Source: Sinisalibacter lacisalsi
GTDB taxonomy: Bacteria; Pseudomonadota; Alphaproteobacteria; Rhodobacterales; Rhodobacteraceae
Length of the DNA: 64,000 nt
Assembly (NCBI RefSeq): GCF_014640115.1
Contig: NZ_BMGI01000002.1
Location: forward strand, 702,288-766,287
Reading direction: 5' to 3'
Shown: one piece after another, positions 18,730-30,509 of the stretch
How positions within the stretch are numbered: the first letter of the stretch is position 1
How the letters are laid out: each line of letters opens with the position of its first letter
Notes under the pieces: generated by a model
The model's input: only the letters and a program-made list of their open reading frames with translations
Told to the model about the DNA's origin: nothing
Databases searched by the model: none
Position numbers and translations under genes: made by a program

Positions 18730-18791
18730 CGCCGCCGCGCGGCGGCGCTTCACGCGGTCGCGCGACCGCGTGCGGCCGGACGGATCCGGCC
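18730..18791. repeat. Three consecutive inverted repeats between nuoN and birA
   Basis: A perfect 18-bp palindrome at 18730-18747, a perfect 20-bp palindrome at 18752-18771 and a stem of 7 bp with a 4-base loop at 18774-18791, which runs into the nuoN stop codon. As RNA these make a block of stable stem-loops at the junction of nuo and birA. There is no T tract. It may be a processing or stabilising element that separates nuo mRNA from birA-coaX-rnj. Confidence 0.6.
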
Positions 18792-20230
18792 TAGTTGACA
18801 AGGGCCGCCGCCGCCTGGGCCGCCGCGCCCTCGACGCCGAACAGGTTGATGACGCCGAGCAGCATCGCCGCCGCCGCGCCCATCAGCATCACCCAGGCGG
18901 CCGGGCTCATCGGGGTTTCGACCCGCTCCTCGGCCTCTCCGAAATACATGTAGTAGACGATGCGCAGGTAATAGAAGGCGCCGATCACGCTGGCGACCAC
19001 GCCCGCCACCGCGAGCAGGGTCATGTCGGCCTGCACCGCCGCGCCCAGCACGTAGAGCTTGCCGAAGAAGCCCACCATCGGCGGCACGCCCGCGAGCGAG
19101 AACAGGAGCACCAGCATCGCCAGCGCCTTGACAGGTTCGCCCTTGGCGTATTGGTGCAGCGCTGCGATCTCGGTCACCGGCTTGCCGTCGCGCTCCATCG
19201 ACATGATGAAGGCGAAGGTGCCCACGTTCATGGTCAGGTAGATCGCCATGTAGACCAGCATCGCCTGCACGCCATACTGGCTGCCCGCGGCGAGACCGAT
19301 CAGGGCAAAGCCCATGTGGCTGATCGAGGAATAGGCCATCAGCCGCTTGATGTCGCGCTGGCCGATCGCTGCCACCGCACCGAGGAACATCGACAGAACC
19401 GCCATCAGCGCGATGATCTGGCTCCAGTCGCCCACCGCCTGCCCGAAGGCGTCGAACAGCACCCGGCCGAACAGCGCCATCGCCGCGAGCTTGGGGGCGG
19501 TGGCGAAGAAGGCCGTCACCGGCGTCGGCGCGCCTTCGTAGACATCCGGCGTCCACATGTGGAAGGGCACGGCGGAGACCTTGAAGGCGAGGCCCGCGAC
19601 CACGAAGGTCAGGCCGAAGAGCAGGCCAAGCCCCATCTCGCCACCGCTGGCGGCGGCGAGGATGCCGTCGAACCCGGTGGTGCCGGCGTAGCCGTAGGTC
19701 AGCGACGCGCCATAGAGCAGGAGGCCGGAGGAGAGCGCGCCGAGGATGAAGTATTTCATCCCGGCTTCCGTCGATTTCACGCCGTCGCGGCGCATCGCGG
19801 CGACGACGTAGAGGGCCAGAGATTGCAGCTCCAGCCCCATGTAGAGCGTCATCAGGTCACCGGCGGAGACCATGATCATCATCCCTACCGTGGCGAGCGC
19901 GATGAGCAGCGGGTATTCGAAGCGCCCCAGCCCGCGACGGACCAGGGTATCCTGCCCCGCCAGCAGCACGGCGGCGGCGGCGACGAGGATGCCGACCTGC
20001 GCGAAGCGCCCGTAGGCATCTTCGAACAGGAGGCCGCCGAAGGCGCGCCCGTTCACCGCCTCGCCGAGGCCGATGAACAGCGCCAGCGCCAGCATCACCC
20101 CGGCCGTGGCCCAGGTGACGAGCGGCGTGGCCTTGTCCTTGCCGGTGTAGACGGCCGCCAGCAGCGCGAACATCGCGAAGACGGCGAGCAGCAATTCGGG
20201 CAGGATGGCTTGCAGATCGAACGCGGTCAT
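18791..20230 (-). CDS. nuoN: NADH-quinone oxidoreductase subunit N
   Basis: An antiporter-like proton-pumping membrane subunit of complex I. The start [20 protein letters not shown] at 20230 gives 479 residues, almost wholly hydrophobic. The conserved core includes [19 protein letters not shown], with the functional lysine in a broken helix, and [19 protein letters not shown]. Last subunit gene of the operon, 10 bp after nuoM. Confidence 0.96.
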   Translation of the reverse strand: MTAFDLQAILPELLLAVFAMFALLAAVYTGKDKATPLVTWATAGVMLALALFIGLGEAVNGRAFGGLLFEDAYGRFAQVGILVAAAAVLLAGQDTLVRRGLGRFEYPLLIALATVGMMIMVSAGDLMTLYMGLELQSLALYVVAAMRRDGVKSTEAGMKYFILGALSSGLLLYGASLTYGYAGTTGFDGILAAASGGEMGLGLLFGLTFVVAGLAFKVSAVPFHMWTPDVYEGAPTPVTAFFATAPKLAAMALFGRVLFDAFGQAVGDWSQIIALMAVLSMFLGAVAAIGQRDIKRLMAYSSISHMGFALIGLAAGSQYGVQAMLVYMAIYLTMNVGTFAFIMSMERDGKPVTEIAALHQYAKGEPVKALAMLVLLFSLAGVPPMVGFFGKLYVLGAAVQADMTLLAVAGVVASVIGAFYYLRIVYYMYFGEAEERVETPMSPAAWVMLMGAAAAMLLGVINLFGVEGAAAQAAAALVN

Positions 20231-20240
20231 GTCGTCCCCC

Positions 20241-21779
20241 TCAATTCGAGACCGTGGCACTGTCCGCGAGAGCGGGCAAGGCGGCGTGGTATTGGTCGAG
20301 CAGCGCGGTCACCGAGGGCCCGATCAGGTCGAGAACCAGGCTCGGGTAGACGCCGAGGATGAGGGTGGCGGCCACCAGCGGCGCGAAGATCGCCTTCTCG
20401 CGGGTGTCCATGTCGGTGATCGCCTTGAGGCTTTCCTTGATCAGGTCGCCGAAGACGACCCGGCGGTAGAGCCACAGCGCGTAGCCGGCCGACAGGATCA
20501 CGCCGGTGGCGGCCACCGCGGCGATCCAGGTGTTGGCCTTGAACATGCCGACCAGCGTGAGGAATTCGCCGACGAAGCCGGAGGTGCCGGGCAGGCCGAC
20601 GTTGGCCATGGTGAAGAACATGAACACCGCCGCATAGGCCGGCATCCGGTTCACGAGGCCCCCATAGGCGGCGATCTCGCGGGTGTGCATCCGGTCGTAG
20701 ATCACGCCAACGGCGAGGAAGAGCGCGCCGGAGACGAAGCCGTGGGAGATCATCTGGAAGATCGCCCCGTCCACGCCCTGCTGGTTGGCCGCGAAGATGC
20801 CGGCGGTGACATAGCCCATGTGCGCCACCGAGGAATAGGCGATGAGCTTCTTCATGTCTTCCTGCACCAGCGCCACAAGCGAGGCCCAGACGATGGCGAT
20901 CACCGAGAGCCAGAGCACGAGATCGGTCATCACCGCCGCCCCTTGCGGGAACATCGGCAGGCTGAAGCGCAGGAAGCCGTAGCCGCCCATCTTGAGCAGG
21001 ATCGCCGCCAGCACCACCGAGCCGGCCGTGGGCGCCTGCACGTGCGCGTCGGGAAGCCAGGTGTGCACCGGCCACATCGGCATCTTCACCGCGAAGGAGG
21101 CGAAGAAGGCGAGGAACAGGAGCGTCTGCGCCCCGCCGACGACCTGGATCCCGAGGAGCGAGAAGCTTTCCGAGCCGAAGCTGTGGCGCATCAGCGCCGG
21201 GATGTCGGTCGTGCCCGCCTCGACATACATGTAGATCATCGCCACCAGCATCAGCACCGAGCCAAGGAAGGTGTAGAGGAAGAACTTGAAGGCGGCGTAG
21301 ATCCGCTCCTTGCCGCCCCAGATGCCGATGATCAGGAACATCGGGATCAGGCCGGCCTCGAAGAACAGGTAGAACAGCACCAGGTCGAGCGCGACGAAGA
21401 CGCCGATCATCAGCGTCTCGAGGATCAGGAAGGCGATCATGTATTCCTTCACCCGGGTCGTCACGCCCCAGGTGGAGGCGATCGCGATGGGCATGAGCGC
21501 CGTGGTCAGCATCACGAAGAGCACGCTGATGCCGTCGACGCCGAGCTTGTAGGTGAAGCCCATCAGCCAGGTGTGTTCCTCGACCAGCTGGAAACCGGTG
21601 TTGGCCGGTTCGAACTTGAACAGCACCGCGAGCGAGATCAGGAAGGTCGCCGTGGTCGCGGCCAGCGCAAGCCACTTGGCGTTGCGCTGCGCCGCCTCGT
21701 CGTCGCCGCGCAGGAAGGCCGCGAGGATGCCGGCTGCCACCAGCGGCAGGAAGGTGACGATCGAAAGCAGGTTGTCCAT
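20241..21779 (-). CDS. nuoM: NADH-quinone oxidoreductase subunit M
   Basis: The second antiporter-like proton channel of the complex I membrane arm. The start [17 protein letters not shown] at 21779 gives 512 residues; the longer open frame upstream runs inside nuoL and is not NuoM-like. Family landmarks are the Glu-bearing helix [34 protein letters not shown] and [16 protein letters not shown]. The start overlaps the nuoL stop. Confidence 0.96.
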   Translation of the reverse strand: MDNLLSIVTFLPLVAAGILAAFLRGDDEAAQRNAKWLALAATTATFLISLAVLFKFEPANTGFQLVEEHTWLMGFTYKLGVDGISVLFVMLTTALMPIAIASTWGVTTRVKEYMIAFLILETLMIGVFVALDLVLFYLFFEAGLIPMFLIIGIWGGKERIYAAFKFFLYTFLGSVLMLVAMIYMYVEAGTTDIPALMRHSFGSESFSLLGIQVVGGAQTLLFLAFFASFAVKMPMWPVHTWLPDAHVQAPTAGSVVLAAILLKMGGYGFLRFSLPMFPQGAAVMTDLVLWLSVIAIVWASLVALVQEDMKKLIAYSSVAHMGYVTAGIFAANQQGVDGAIFQMISHGFVSGALFLAVGVIYDRMHTREIAAYGGLVNRMPAYAAVFMFFTMANVGLPGTSGFVGEFLTLVGMFKANTWIAAVAATGVILSAGYALWLYRRVVFGDLIKESLKAITDMDTREKAIFAPLVAATLILGVYPSLVLDLIGPSVTALLDQYHAALPALADSATVSN

Positions 21780-23824
21780 CAGTTCGCCCCTCCGGTGATC
21801 GCCATGATGGTGATGAGAACGACGATCCCGATGACCATCGCGAAGGCATAGGTGAAGACGTAGCCCGATTGCAGCCGCCCGGCGAGACGGGTGAACCAGG
21901 GCACCACGCCCATTGCCAGCCCGTTGATCGCACCGTCGATCACGTTGCCGTCGCCGCGCTTCCACAGGAACCGGCCGAGCGCCTTGGCGGGACGGACGAA
22001 GAGGAAATCGTAGGCCTCGTCGAAATACCACTTGTTGAGCAGGAAGCGGTAGAGGTGCGGCTGGCTGCGGGCGAGCCGCTTGGGCAGCGTCGGGTTGGCG
22101 ATGTAGAACCACCAGGCGGTGGCGAAGCCGATCACCATGGCGACGAAGGGCGAGACCTTCACCCATGTCGGCGCGTGGTGGGCATCGTCGAGCACGTGGT
22201 TGTCAGGATGCATGAAGATCGCCCCCTCGGGCGCTGCGGCGACGGCGTGCGCGGCCTCTTCGCCTTCCCCGCCCTCATCGACGGCCTCGACCTGGTGCTC
22301 GGGGATGCCGAAGAAGCGGTTCACCTCCTCGTGCGAGCCGAAGAACGATCCATACCAGACCATACCCGAAAACACCGCGCCGAGCGCCAGAACGCCGAGC
22401 GGAATGGTCATCACGCGCGGGCTTTCATGGGCGTGTTCATGGGTGTGCTTGTCACCCCGCGGCTTGCCCCAGAAGGTCAGGAACATCAGCCGCCAGGAGT
22501 AGAACGAGGTGAACAGCGCCGCGACAACGAGCAGCCAGAACGCCGCGCCGCCATCGGTGCCGGCCCAGGCGCTCTCGATCACCGCGTCTTTCGACAGGAA
22601 CCCGGCAAAGCCGATATGGGTGAGCGGAATGCCCACGCCGGTGATCGCCAGCGTGCCGATCAGCATGATCCAGAAGGTGATCGGGAATTTCGACTTGAGC
22701 CCGCCATAATTGCGCATGTCCTGCTCGTGGTGCATCCCGTGAATGACCGAGCCTGCGCCGAGGAACAGCATCGCCTTGAAGAAGGCGTGAGTGAAGAGGT
22801 GGAACATCGCCACCGAGTAGACGCCGACGCCGGCGGCCACGAACATGTAGCCGAGCTGCGACATCGTGGAATAGGCGATCACGCGCTTAATGTCGTTCTG
22901 CACGAGGCCGATGGTGGCGGCGACGAAGGCGGTGGCCGCACCGATCGCCACGATGAAGCCCATCGCCTGCGGCGCGTATTCCATCAACGGCGACATGCGG
23001 CTGACGAGGAACACCCCGGCCGTCACCATGGTGGCGGCGTGGATCAGGGCCGACACCGGGGTCGGGCCTTCCATCGCGTCCGGCAGCCAGGTGTGCAGGA
23101 ACAGCTGCGCCGATTTGCCCATCGCGCCGACGAAGAGCAGGAAGGCGATGAGGTTGGCCGCGTTCCACTCGGTCCAGAGGAAGCGCACGTCGGTTTCGGC
23201 CAGCATCGGCGCGGCGGCGAACACCTCGTCGAGCCGGATCGAGTCGGTCAGCAGGAAGATCGCCGCGATGCCGAGCGCGAAGCCGAAATCGCCCACCCGG
23301 TTGACCACGAAGGCCTTGATCGCGGCGGCGTTGGCGGAGGGTTTCTTGTAGTAGAAGCCGATCAGAAGGTAGGAGGCCACGCCCACGCCTTCCCAGCCGA
23401 AGAACATCTGCAGCAGGTTGTCGGCGGTCACCAGCGCGAGCATCGAGAAGGTGAAGAAGCTCAGGTAGGCGAAGAAGCGCGGCCGGTAGCTTTCGGGCTC
23501 GAACTGGTCGTCATGCGCCATGTAACCCATCGAGTAGAGGTGCACGAGTGCCGAGATCGTGGTGACCACCACAAGCATGATCGAGGTGAGCCGGTCGAGC
23601 CGGATCGACCAGTCGGTCTGGAAGCTGCCGGAATCGATCCAGCGCATGATCTGGATGTGCTGGGTGCCCTCGGGCAGCCACAGGAACACGATCCACGACA
23701 GGAAAGCGGCGAGGAACAGCAGCCCGGTGGTGACCATCTGCGCCGCCCTGTCGCCGATGATCCGGTGGCCGAAGCCCGCGATGATGGCCCCGACGAGGGG
23801 CGCAAAGAGGATGATCTGAACCAT
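21779..23824 (-). CDS. nuoL: NADH-quinone oxidoreductase subunit L
   Basis: The distal proton-pumping subunit, whose long lateral helix spans the membrane arm. Length is 681 residues. Conserved segments include [36 protein letters not shown] and [18 protein letters not shown] hydrophilic insertion rich in Glu, Gly and Ala plus a His cluster (around residues 430-450 and 500-530) lies before the lateral helix, where the family is variable. Confidence 0.96.
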   Translation of the reverse strand: MVQIILFAPLVGAIIAGFGHRIIGDRAAQMVTTGLLFLAAFLSWIVFLWLPEGTQHIQIMRWIDSGSFQTDWSIRLDRLTSIMLVVVTTISALVHLYSMGYMAHDDQFEPESYRPRFFAYLSFFTFSMLALVTADNLLQMFFGWEGVGVASYLLIGFYYKKPSANAAAIKAFVVNRVGDFGFALGIAAIFLLTDSIRLDEVFAAAPMLAETDVRFLWTEWNAANLIAFLLFVGAMGKSAQLFLHTWLPDAMEGPTPVSALIHAATMVTAGVFLVSRMSPLMEYAPQAMGFIVAIGAATAFVAATIGLVQNDIKRVIAYSTMSQLGYMFVAAGVGVYSVAMFHLFTHAFFKAMLFLGAGSVIHGMHHEQDMRNYGGLKSKFPITFWIMLIGTLAITGVGIPLTHIGFAGFLSKDAVIESAWAGTDGGAAFWLLVVAALFTSFYSWRLMFLTFWGKPRGDKHTHEHAHESPRVMTIPLGVLALGAVFSGMVWYGSFFGSHEEVNRFFGIPEHQVEAVDEGGEGEEAAHAVAAAPEGAIFMHPDNHVLDDAHHAPTWVKVSPFVAMVIGFATAWWFYIANPTLPKRLARSQPHLYRFLLNKWYFDEAYDFLFVRPAKALGRFLWKRGDGNVIDGAINGLAMGVVPWFTRLAGRLQSGYVFTYAFAMVIGIVVLITIMAITGGAN

Positions 23825-23829
23825 GTGCC

Positions 23830-24135
23830 TCAGCCTTTCATCACGTTGACATCTTCCACCGCGATCGAGCCGCGGGTGCGGAAGAAGCTGACGAGGATCG
23901 CGAGGCCGATCGCGGCCTCGGCGGCGGCGACGGTGAGCACGAACAGGGTGAAGACCTGCCCGGTGAGATCACCGAGATAGGCCGAGAAGGCGACCAGGTT
24001 GATGTTGACCGCGAGCAGGATCAGCTCGATCGACATCAGGAGCACGATGATGTTCTTGCGATTGAGGAAGAGCCCGAAGATGCCGATGACGAAAAGCGCC
24101 GCCGCCAGCCCCAGGTAATGTTCAAGTCCAACCAT
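23830..24135 (-). CDS. nuoK: NADH-quinone oxidoreductase subunit K
   Basis: A small three-helix complex I membrane subunit in the E-channel. Its 101 residues begin [19 protein letters not shown]. The two conserved membrane glutamates are visible in [19 protein letters not shown] and [13 protein letters not shown] 92-bp spacer separates it from nuoJ, the longest gap in this part of the operon; I see nothing special in it. Confidence 0.96.
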   Translation of the reverse strand: MVGLEHYLGLAAALFVIGIFGLFLNRKNIIVLLMSIELILLAVNINLVAFSAYLGDLTGQVFTLFVLTVAAAEAAIGLAILVSFFRTRGSIAVEDVNVMKG

Positions 24136-24227
24136 GTCGTCCCTCGTTCGTTCCGCCTTCGACGGATGATTTTTGTCTCGTCACGCCCCGGCGCCGTGGC
24201 GCGCGGAGCTCGTTGCGACCTGCCGGC

Positions 24228-24833
24228 TCACAGCCCCTGCCCCGGCTTCACGTCGATCATCCTGATCGCCGCCTTCGGGTCGCGGTGCATCTGTTCGACC
24301 ACGTTCTGGCGCTTGATGTCGCGGCGATGGCGCATGGTGAGCACGATCGCCCCGATCATCGCCACCAGCAGGACAAGGCCGGCCAGCTGGAACAGCAGGA
24401 TGTAGTCGGTGTAGATCACCATCCCGAGCGCGGCGGTGTTCTGCACCTCGCCCGCCACCGGCGCGGCCAGCATCTCGACGCCATCCGCGGTGACCCAGGT
24501 GCCGAGGATCATCCCCAGCTCGACGAGCAGGATCACCCCGATCAGCAGAGCGATGGGCAGGTATTTCGCCATCCCCGCCCGCAATTCGGCGAAATCGACG
24601 TCGAGCATCATCACCACGAAGAGGAACAGCACCGCCACCGCGCCGACGTAGACGATCATCAAGAGCATCGCGATGAACTCGGCTCCGAGCAGCACGAAAA
24701 GACCCGTCGCCCCGATGAAAGCGGTGATCAGCCAGAGCACCGCGTGCACCGGGTTGCGGCTCACCACAGTGAACAGCCCCCCCACCAGCACGGTCAGCGC
24801 AAAGACGTAGAATGCAAATCCGGCGACGGTCAT
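24228..24833 (-). CDS. nuoJ: NADH-quinone oxidoreductase subunit J
   Basis: A membrane subunit at the junction of the E-channel. Its 201 residues contain the conserved third helix [21 protein letters not shown], with the tyrosine and pi-bulge region important for coupling. The hydrophilic C-terminus ([18 protein letters not shown]) is cytoplasmic. The start overlaps the stop of the carboxymuconolactone-decarboxylase-like gene (ATGA), so that non-subunit gene is translationally tied to NuoJ. Confidence 0.95.
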   Translation of the reverse strand: MTVAGFAFYVFALTVLVGGLFTVVSRNPVHAVLWLITAFIGATGLFVLLGAEFIAMLLMIVYVGAVAVLFLFVVMMLDVDFAELRAGMAKYLPIALLIGVILLVELGMILGTWVTADGVEMLAAPVAGEVQNTAALGMVIYTDYILLFQLAGLVLLVAMIGAIVLTMRHRRDIKRQNVVEQMHRDPKAAIRMIDVKPGQGL

Positions 24834-25240
24834 GCGCCCCCCTCCTCGTCAATTTCCGCAAAGACGCCCTTGGCGAGCTCCAATGCGCGGTTCATGGCCG
24901 GAAGCCCGCCCAGCATCGACATCTGGTAGATGACTTCCGCGATTTCCTTCTCGGTCGCGCCGGCCTCGCGCAGGTGGCGCACGGTGAGCGTGATCTGCGG
25001 CTCGGCATGGGCGCCGGTGGCCACCAGACCCGCCAGCGTGACCATGAGCCGGGTTTTCGCATCCAGCCCGTCGGGGTTGAAGGCATTGCCGAAGACAGCC
25101 TCCATCCAGTCGCGCGGCATGGTCGGCACGAGCTTTTCGAAGCCCTTTGGCGTGAACTCGGCCAGGCTCGGGTTCATCGCCCGCGCCATCGTCGCGGCCT
25201 GTTCCATCATCTGGGCATATGTGCGTGCGAAATCGCTCAT
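24830..25240 (-). CDS. Carboxymuconolactone decarboxylase-family protein inside the nuo operon
   Basis: A 136-residue all-alpha protein of the CMD/AhpD-like family. The core [48 protein letters not shown] pattern is divided here: [18 protein letters not shown], then [16 protein letters not shown]. It has no cysteine at all, so AhpD-type disulfide reductase activity is excluded. It overlaps nuoI upstream and nuoJ downstream by four bases each, so its production is coupled to complex I. The function in this setting is unknown. Confidence 0.88.
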   Translation of the reverse strand: MSDFARTYAQMMEQAATMARAMNPSLAEFTPKGFEKLVPTMPRDWMEAVFGNAFNPDGLDAKTRLMVTLAGLVATGAHAEPQITLTVRHLREAGATEKEIAEVIYQMSMLGGLPAMNRALELAKGVFAEIDEEGGA

Positions 25241-25728
25241 CTGTAGGGCGCGTCCAGCTCCAGGTTACGGGCGATCTCGGCTTCCCAGCGATCGCCGTTG
25301 TCGAGCAGCTTGGCCTTGTCGTAGAAAAGCTCCTCTCGGGTTTCGGTGGCGAACTCGAAGTTCGGCCCCTCGACGATGGCATCCACCGGGCAGGCTTCCT
25401 CGCAGTAACCGCAGTAGATGCACTTGGTCATGTCGATGTCGTAGCGCGTGGTGCGGCGCGAACCGTCATCGCGCGGTTCGGCGTCGATGGTGATCGCCTG
25501 CGCCGGGCAGATCGCCTCGCACAGCTTGCAGGCGATGCAGCGTTCCTCGCCGTTGGGGTAGCGGCGCAGCGCGTGCTCGCCGCGGAAACGCGGGCTTAGG
25601 TGGCCCTTCTCGTAAGGGTAGTTCAGCGTCGCCTTGGGCTTGAAGAAATACTTCAGCCCCAGCTTGAAGCCGACGAGGAAATCCCAGAGCACGAAGTATT
25701 TCGCGGCGCGGACGTAGTCGAATGCCAT
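25237..25728 (-). CDS. nuoI: NADH-quinone oxidoreductase subunit I
   Basis: A peripheral-arm subunit with two [4Fe-4S] clusters (N6a, N6b) passing electrons toward NuoB. Its 163 residues hold two ferredoxin motifs, [12 protein letters not shown] and [12 protein letters not shown], each with the fourth Cys completing the partner cluster. The N-terminal amphipathic segment ahead of them contacts the membrane arm. It follows nuoH and overlaps the CMD-like gene. Confidence 0.96.
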   Translation of the reverse strand: MAFDYVRAAKYFVLWDFLVGFKLGLKYFFKPKATLNYPYEKGHLSPRFRGEHALRRYPNGEERCIACKLCEAICPAQAITIDAEPRDDGSRRTTRYDIDMTKCIYCGYCEEACPVDAIVEGPNFEFATETREELFYDKAKLLDNGDRWEAEIARNLELDAPYR

Positions 25729-25732
25729 GACT

Positions 25733-26770
25733 TCAGCCTCCCGTGGTCCAGCGGGCGTAAGTGCCCCAGAAAGCGCCGTATTGCGCGAAGAACGCCACCA
25801 GCACGACCCAGGCCAGCGACAGCGGCAGGAACACCTTCCAGCCGATCCGCATGAGCTGGTCGTAGCGGTAACGCGGCACCACCGCCTTGGTCATCATGAA
25901 CAGGAACCAGAAGAACCCCATCTTGAGGAACATCCAGTGGATGCCGTCGGCCAGCCCCGGGATCGGCGACAGCCAGCCGCCGAAGAACAGGAGCGTGATC
26001 AGCGCCGTCATCAACGTGATCGCGACGTATTCGCCGATCATGTAGAGCAGGAAGGGGGTGGAGGAATATTCCACCTGGTAGCCGGCCACCAGTTCGGATT
26101 CGGCCTCCGGCAGGTCGAACGGCGGGCGGTTGGTCTCGGCCATCGCCGAGATGATGAACAAGAACACCATCGGGAAATGCGGCAGCCAGTACCATGAAAG
26201 CAGCCCCGCCCCGGCTTGCGCATTGACGATGGCGGTGAGGTTCATCGAGCCGGTGGAGATGATCACGCCGATGATAATCAGGCCGATCGAGACCTCGTAG
26301 GAGATCATCTGCGCCGCCGAACGGAGCGAGCCGAGGAATGGGTATTTCGAGTTCGAGGCCCAGCCGCCCATGATCACGCCGTAAACCTCGAGCGAGGAGA
26401 CCGCGAAGATGAACAGGATCGCCACGTTGATATCGGCGAGCACCCAGCCCTCGTTGAACGGGATCACCGCCCAGGCCACCAGCGCCAGCACGAGGCTGAG
26501 CAGCGGCGCGAGGAAGAAGACGAACTTGTCGGCCCCGGCCGGCACGACGATTTCCTTCACCACGTACTTGATGAAGTCGGCGAAGCTCTGCAGCAGGCCG
26601 AAGGCGCCCACCACGTTGGGGCCCTTGCGCAGCTGCACCGCGGCCCAGACCTTGCGGTCGGCCCAGAGCAGGAAGGCCAGCGCCACGAGAAGCGGCACCA
26701 CGATCAGCAGCACCTGCCCGGTGATGAGCAGCGCGATGCCGAGGTTGGTGGTCGTGAAGAATTCATACAT
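25733..26770 (-). CDS. nuoH: NADH-quinone oxidoreductase subunit H
   Basis: A membrane subunit that forms most of the quinone-binding chamber. Its 345 residues include the conserved [21 protein letters not shown], the acidic loop [23 protein letters not shown] and GEYVAI. Start and length fit the family. A non-subunit lipoprotein-like gene sits between it and nuoG. Confidence 0.96.
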   Translation of the reverse strand: MYEFFTTTNLGIALLITGQVLLIVVPLLVALAFLLWADRKVWAAVQLRKGPNVVGAFGLLQSFADFIKYVVKEIVVPAGADKFVFFLAPLLSLVLALVAWAVIPFNEGWVLADINVAILFIFAVSSLEVYGVIMGGWASNSKYPFLGSLRSAAQMISYEVSIGLIIIGVIISTGSMNLTAIVNAQAGAGLLSWYWLPHFPMVFLFIISAMAETNRPPFDLPEAESELVAGYQVEYSSTPFLLYMIGEYVAITLMTALITLLFFGGWLSPIPGLADGIHWMFLKMGFFWFLFMMTKAVVPRYRYDQLMRIGWKVFLPLSLAWVVLVAFFAQYGAFWGTYARWTTGG

Positions 26771-26781
26771 GGTGCATGGCC

Positions 26782-27189
26782 TCAGATCGTCGGTATCCCG
26801 TTGTCCTCGCAGGCGGCGACCGTCACTTCCGCGTCGATCGTCCGCAAGCCTTGCGGCAGCGCGTCGGAGATGACGTAAACGGCATTCCCCGTCCAGACGC
26901 TACCTTGTTGTTGCACGTTGGTGCGCACATGCCGGGCAAAACCGTATCCCCGGATGAGCGCGTATTGCGCCGCCGCGCATTCGCCGTAATCGGCCACGTC
27001 CTCGGTATCACGCGCCCCGCGCATGGACACGTCGAACTGCACCAGGTCGCCGTCGAGCAGCCCGGTTTCGATGCCGAGATAGACCGGATCGAACGGCAGC
27101 GCGTCGCGCGAGACGGGGCTTTCCGTCTCGGCGCAGGCCGCGAGCGCGAGGGCCCCGGCAGAGGCGATATGGGCGGCGCGCAGCGTCAT
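26782..27189 (-). CDS. Small lipoprotein-like protein between nuoG and nuoH
   Basis: 135 residues with a lipoprotein-type leader: basic start MTLRAAH, a hydrophobic stretch and the lipobox-like LAAC at about residues 16-19. The mature part has two more cysteines (GECAAA and VAACEDNG) that could pair in the periplasm, and aromatic/Gly segments around [13 protein letters not shown]. No family is recognised. Its ATG overlaps the nuoG stop (ATGA). The place in the operon suggests a complex I accessory or assembly role, which is inference only. Confidence 0.7.
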   Translation of the reverse strand: MTLRAAHIASAGALALAACAETESPVSRDALPFDPVYLGIETGLLDGDLVQFDVSMRGARDTEDVADYGECAAAQYALIRGYGFARHVRTNVQQQGSVWTGNAVYVISDALPQGLRTIDAEVTVAACEDNGIPTI

Positions 27190-29210
27190 TCGGCGGCGAT
27201 GCCTTCTTCGGCTCGCCGCGCCTTGGCTTGAGCGCTGAGCTGCCCCATCAGGGCCGAGGCCCGCGCGATCGGGTTGGTAAGGTAGAAGTCCTTGACCACG
27301 TTACGGAAATCCGCCTTGCCGGGCTTGCCGGGAGTAACCGGCTGCCAGGTGTTTTCCGGCACCTCGTCGACCCGGCCCAGGTGCGGCACGGCGTCGATCA
27401 TCGCCCGGCGCAGCGCCGCCTGGCTGTCCCACGGCAGGGGCGCGCCAAGCTCGCCGGAGAGCGCGCGCAGCACCGCCCAGCTTTCCTTCGCCTCGCCCGG
27501 CGGGAAGGCGGCGCGCAGGGCCAGTTGCGGCCTGCCTTCCGTGTTCACGAACAGCCCCGATTCTTCCGTATAGGCAGCGACGGGCAGGATGATGTCGGCG
27601 CGGTGCGCGCCGCGGTCGCCATGACTGCCGATGTAGATCACCAAAGGCCCCGCCTCGATCTCGATCTCGTCGGCCCCCATGTTGACGATCACGTCGGCGC
27701 CCTCGGTGGCGGCCTTGAGCCCGCCCTTGGTGGTGGCGCCCACGTCCATCGCGCCAACCCGACCGGCCGCCGTGTGCAGCACCATGAGCCGGGAGTTGGA
27801 GTTTTCCGCCAGTTGCATCGCGAGGCCCAGAACCGCCTCGCCATCGGCCTCGTTCAGCGCGCCCTGACCGACGATCACCACGCTGGGCAGATCCTTCGTC
27901 GCGCCGATCTCCTTGCCCGCCAGCTCTTCGAGCGCGGCGCGGTCGGTGCCGACGTGGACGTAATCATAGGTGAGATCAACGGCTTCGCCGACGAGCCCCA
28001 CGGTCGCCCCGTTCAGCCAGGCCTTGCGGATGCGCGCGTTCAGCACCGGCGCTTCGTCGCGCGGGTTGGTGCCGATGAGCTGGATCATCTTCGCGCCGTC
28101 GATGTCCTCGATCGTCGCGGTGCCGACATAGGCCGAGCGGTTGCCCTCGGGCAGCTTGGCCCCGTCGGTGCGGCATTCAACAGCGCCGCCCATGCCTTCG
28201 ATCAGGGATTTGAGCGAGAACGCCGCCTCGGTCGAGGCGAGATCGCCGACCAGGCCGGCGAGCTTTTTGGCCCCCCTCATCGCCTGTGCCGCCGCGCCGA
28301 GCGCCTCAGGCCACTCGACCGGGGCGAGCTTGCCGTCCTTGCGCACATAGGGCCTGTCGAGCCGCTGGCGGCGCAAACCGTCCCAGACGAAGCGGGTCTT
28401 GTCGGAGATCCACTCCTCGTTCACCCCGTCATGGTTGCGCGGCAGGATCCGCATGACCTCGCGGCCCTTGGTATCGACCCGGATATTGCTGCCGAGCGCA
28501 TCCATCACGTCGATGGTTTCGGTCTTGGAAAGCTCCCAGGGCCGCGCGGTGAAGGCGTAGGGCTTCGATGTGAGCGCGCCCACCGGGCAAAGGTCGATGA
28601 TGTTGCCCTGCAGGTTGGAATCGAGCGTTTCGTTCAGGTAGCTGACGATCTCGGCATCCTCGCCGCGCCCGGTCTGGCCCATCTGGGTGATCCCGGCCAC
28701 CTCGGTGGTGAAGCGCACGCAGCGGGTGCAGGAGATGCAGCGGGTCATGTGGGTTTCGACCAGCGGGCCGAGGTCGATATCCTCCACCGCCCGCTTGGGC
28801 TCGCGGAACCGGCTGAAATCGACGCCATATGCGATGGCCTGGTCCTGAAGGTCGCATTCGCCGCCCTGGTCGCAGATCGGGCAATCGAGCGGGTGGTTGA
28901 TGAGGATGAACTCCATCACCCCCTCGCGCGCCTTCTTCACCATCGGCGAGTTGGTTTTCACCACCGGCGGCTGGCCTTCCGGGCCGGGGCGAAGATCGCG
29001 CACCTGCATGGCACAGGAGGCGGCGGGTTTTGGCGGGCCGCCGACGACCTCGACGAGGCACATCCGGCAGTTGCCCGCGATGCTCAGCCGCTCGTGGTAG
29101 CAAAAGCGCGGCACCTCGATCCCTGCGACTTCGCAGGCCTGGATCAGGGTCATCGCCCCGTCCACCTCGATCTCGTTGCCGTCGATGACGATTTTCTTCA
29201 GGTCGCTCAT
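27186..29210 (-). CDS. nuoG: NADH-quinone oxidoreductase subunit G
   Basis: The largest peripheral-arm subunit, carrying one [2Fe-2S] and several [4Fe-4S] clusters. The N-terminal ferredoxin-like domain has [19 protein letters not shown], then [17 protein letters not shown] and [10 protein letters not shown]. The remainder resembles molybdopterin oxidoreductases without a bound cofactor. Its 674 residues fit the shorter alphaproteobacterial/mitochondrial type and not the 900-residue E. coli form. It follows nuoF by three bases. Confidence 0.95.
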   Translation of the reverse strand: MSDLKKIVIDGNEIEVDGAMTLIQACEVAGIEVPRFCYHERLSIAGNCRMCLVEVVGGPPKPAASCAMQVRDLRPGPEGQPPVVKTNSPMVKKAREGVMEFILINHPLDCPICDQGGECDLQDQAIAYGVDFSRFREPKRAVEDIDLGPLVETHMTRCISCTRCVRFTTEVAGITQMGQTGRGEDAEIVSYLNETLDSNLQGNIIDLCPVGALTSKPYAFTARPWELSKTETIDVMDALGSNIRVDTKGREVMRILPRNHDGVNEEWISDKTRFVWDGLRRQRLDRPYVRKDGKLAPVEWPEALGAAAQAMRGAKKLAGLVGDLASTEAAFSLKSLIEGMGGAVECRTDGAKLPEGNRSAYVGTATIEDIDGAKMIQLIGTNPRDEAPVLNARIRKAWLNGATVGLVGEAVDLTYDYVHVGTDRAALEELAGKEIGATKDLPSVVIVGQGALNEADGEAVLGLAMQLAENSNSRLMVLHTAAGRVGAMDVGATTKGGLKAATEGADVIVNMGADEIEIEAGPLVIYIGSHGDRGAHRADIILPVAAYTEESGLFVNTEGRPQLALRAAFPPGEAKESWAVLRALSGELGAPLPWDSQAALRRAMIDAVPHLGRVDEVPENTWQPVTPGKPGKADFRNVVKDFYLTNPIARASALMGQLSAQAKARRAEEGIAAE

Positions 29211-29213
29211 ATC

Positions 29214-30503
29214 TTACTCCGCCGCCATCCGGCCCGATTTCTGGGCCTTGATACGGTCCTCGATCTCGTCGCGGAAATTGCGAATGAGGCCCTGGATCGG
29301 CCAGGCGGCCGCGTCGCCAAGGGCGCAGATCGTGTGGCCTTCCACCTGCTTGGTGACGTCGAACAGCATGTCGATCTCCTCGATCTCCGCCTCGCCGCGC
29401 ACCAGCCGGTCCATCACCCGCATCATCCAGCCGGTGCCCTCGCGGCAGGGCGTGCACTGGCCGCAGCTTTCGTGCTTGTAGAACTTCGACAGCCGCCAGA
29501 TCGCCTTCACGATATCGGTGGACTTGTCCATCACGATCACCGCGGCGGTGCCGAGGCCGGACTTGAGATCCTTCTGCAGGTAGTCGAAATCCATGATCGC
29601 ATCGCGCATGTTCTCGCCGCGCACCACCGGCACCGAGGAACCCCCCGGGATCACCGCCAGCAGGTTGTCCCAGCCGCCGCGAATGCCGCCGCAGTGCTTT
29701 TCGATCAGTTCCTCGAACGGGATCGACATCGCCTCTTCCACCACGCAAGGGTTGTTGACGTGGCCGGAGATGGCGAACAGCTTCGTGCCGGCGTTGTTGG
29801 GCCGCCCGAAAGAGGCGAACCAGTCGGCCCCGCGGCGCAGGATCGTGGGCACCACCGCGATGCTCTCGACGTTGTTGACCGTGCTCGGCGCGCCGTAAAG
29901 CCCCGCCATCGCGGGGAACGGCGGCTTCATCCGCGGCATCCCCTTCTTGCCCTCGAGGCTTTCGATCAGCGCGGTTTCCTCGCCGCAGATATAGGCGCCG
30001 GCGCCGTGGTGCAGGAAAAGATCGAAATCCCAGCCCGAGCCCGCCGCGTTCTTGCCCAGAAGGCCGGCGTCATAGGCCTCGTCGATCGCCGCCTGCAGCG
30101 CCTCGCGCTCGCGGATGTATTCGCCCCGGATGTAGATGTAGGAGCTATGCGCCCCCATCGCGAAGCTCGCGATCAGCGCGCCCTCGATCAGCGTGTGCGG
30201 ATCGTGGCGCATGATCTCGCGGTCCTTGCAGGTGCCCGGCTCGGATTCGTCGGCGTTGATCACCAGGTAGGCGGGCCGGCCGTCGCTTTCCTTCGGCATG
30301 AACGACCACTTGAGGCCGGTGGGAAAGCCCGCCCCGCCCCGGCCGCGCAAGCCGCTCGCCTTCATCTCGTCGACGATCCAGTCGCGGCCCTTGGCAATGA
30401 TCCCGGCCGTGCCATCCCAATGGCCGCGCGCCTTCGCGCCCGCGAGGGTGCGCTCGTGCATGCCATAAAGGTTGGTGAAGATCCGGTCCTGATCCTTCAA
30501 CAT
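29214..30503 (-). CDS. nuoF: NADH-quinone oxidoreductase subunit F
   Basis: The NADH- and FMN-binding subunit with the N3 [4Fe-4S] cluster. Its 429 residues contain the glycine-rich NADH loop [16 protein letters not shown], the FMN-site segment [15 protein letters not shown] and the cluster motif [11 protein letters not shown] with the later Cys in [10 protein letters not shown]. Between it and nuoE lie two non-subunit genes. Confidence 0.96.
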   Translation of the reverse strand: MLKDQDRIFTNLYGMHERTLAGAKARGHWDGTAGIIAKGRDWIVDEMKASGLRGRGGAGFPTGLKWSFMPKESDGRPAYLVINADESEPGTCKDREIMRHDPHTLIEGALIASFAMGAHSSYIYIRGEYIREREALQAAIDEAYDAGLLGKNAAGSGWDFDLFLHHGAGAYICGEETALIESLEGKKGMPRMKPPFPAMAGLYGAPSTVNNVESIAVVPTILRRGADWFASFGRPNNAGTKLFAISGHVNNPCVVEEAMSIPFEELIEKHCGGIRGGWDNLLAVIPGGSSVPVVRGENMRDAIMDFDYLQKDLKSGLGTAAVIVMDKSTDIVKAIWRLSKFYKHESCGQCTPCREGTGWMMRVMDRLVRGEAEIEEIDMLFDVTKQVEGHTICALGDAAAWPIQGLIRNFRDEIEDRIKAQKSGRMAAE

Positions 30504-30509
30504 TCCTGC

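Noticed and set aside
21869-23980. 703-codon plus-strand frame opposite nuoL and nuoK
   Set aside because: Antisense of transmembrane genes, giving His/Glu/Arg-rich nonsense.
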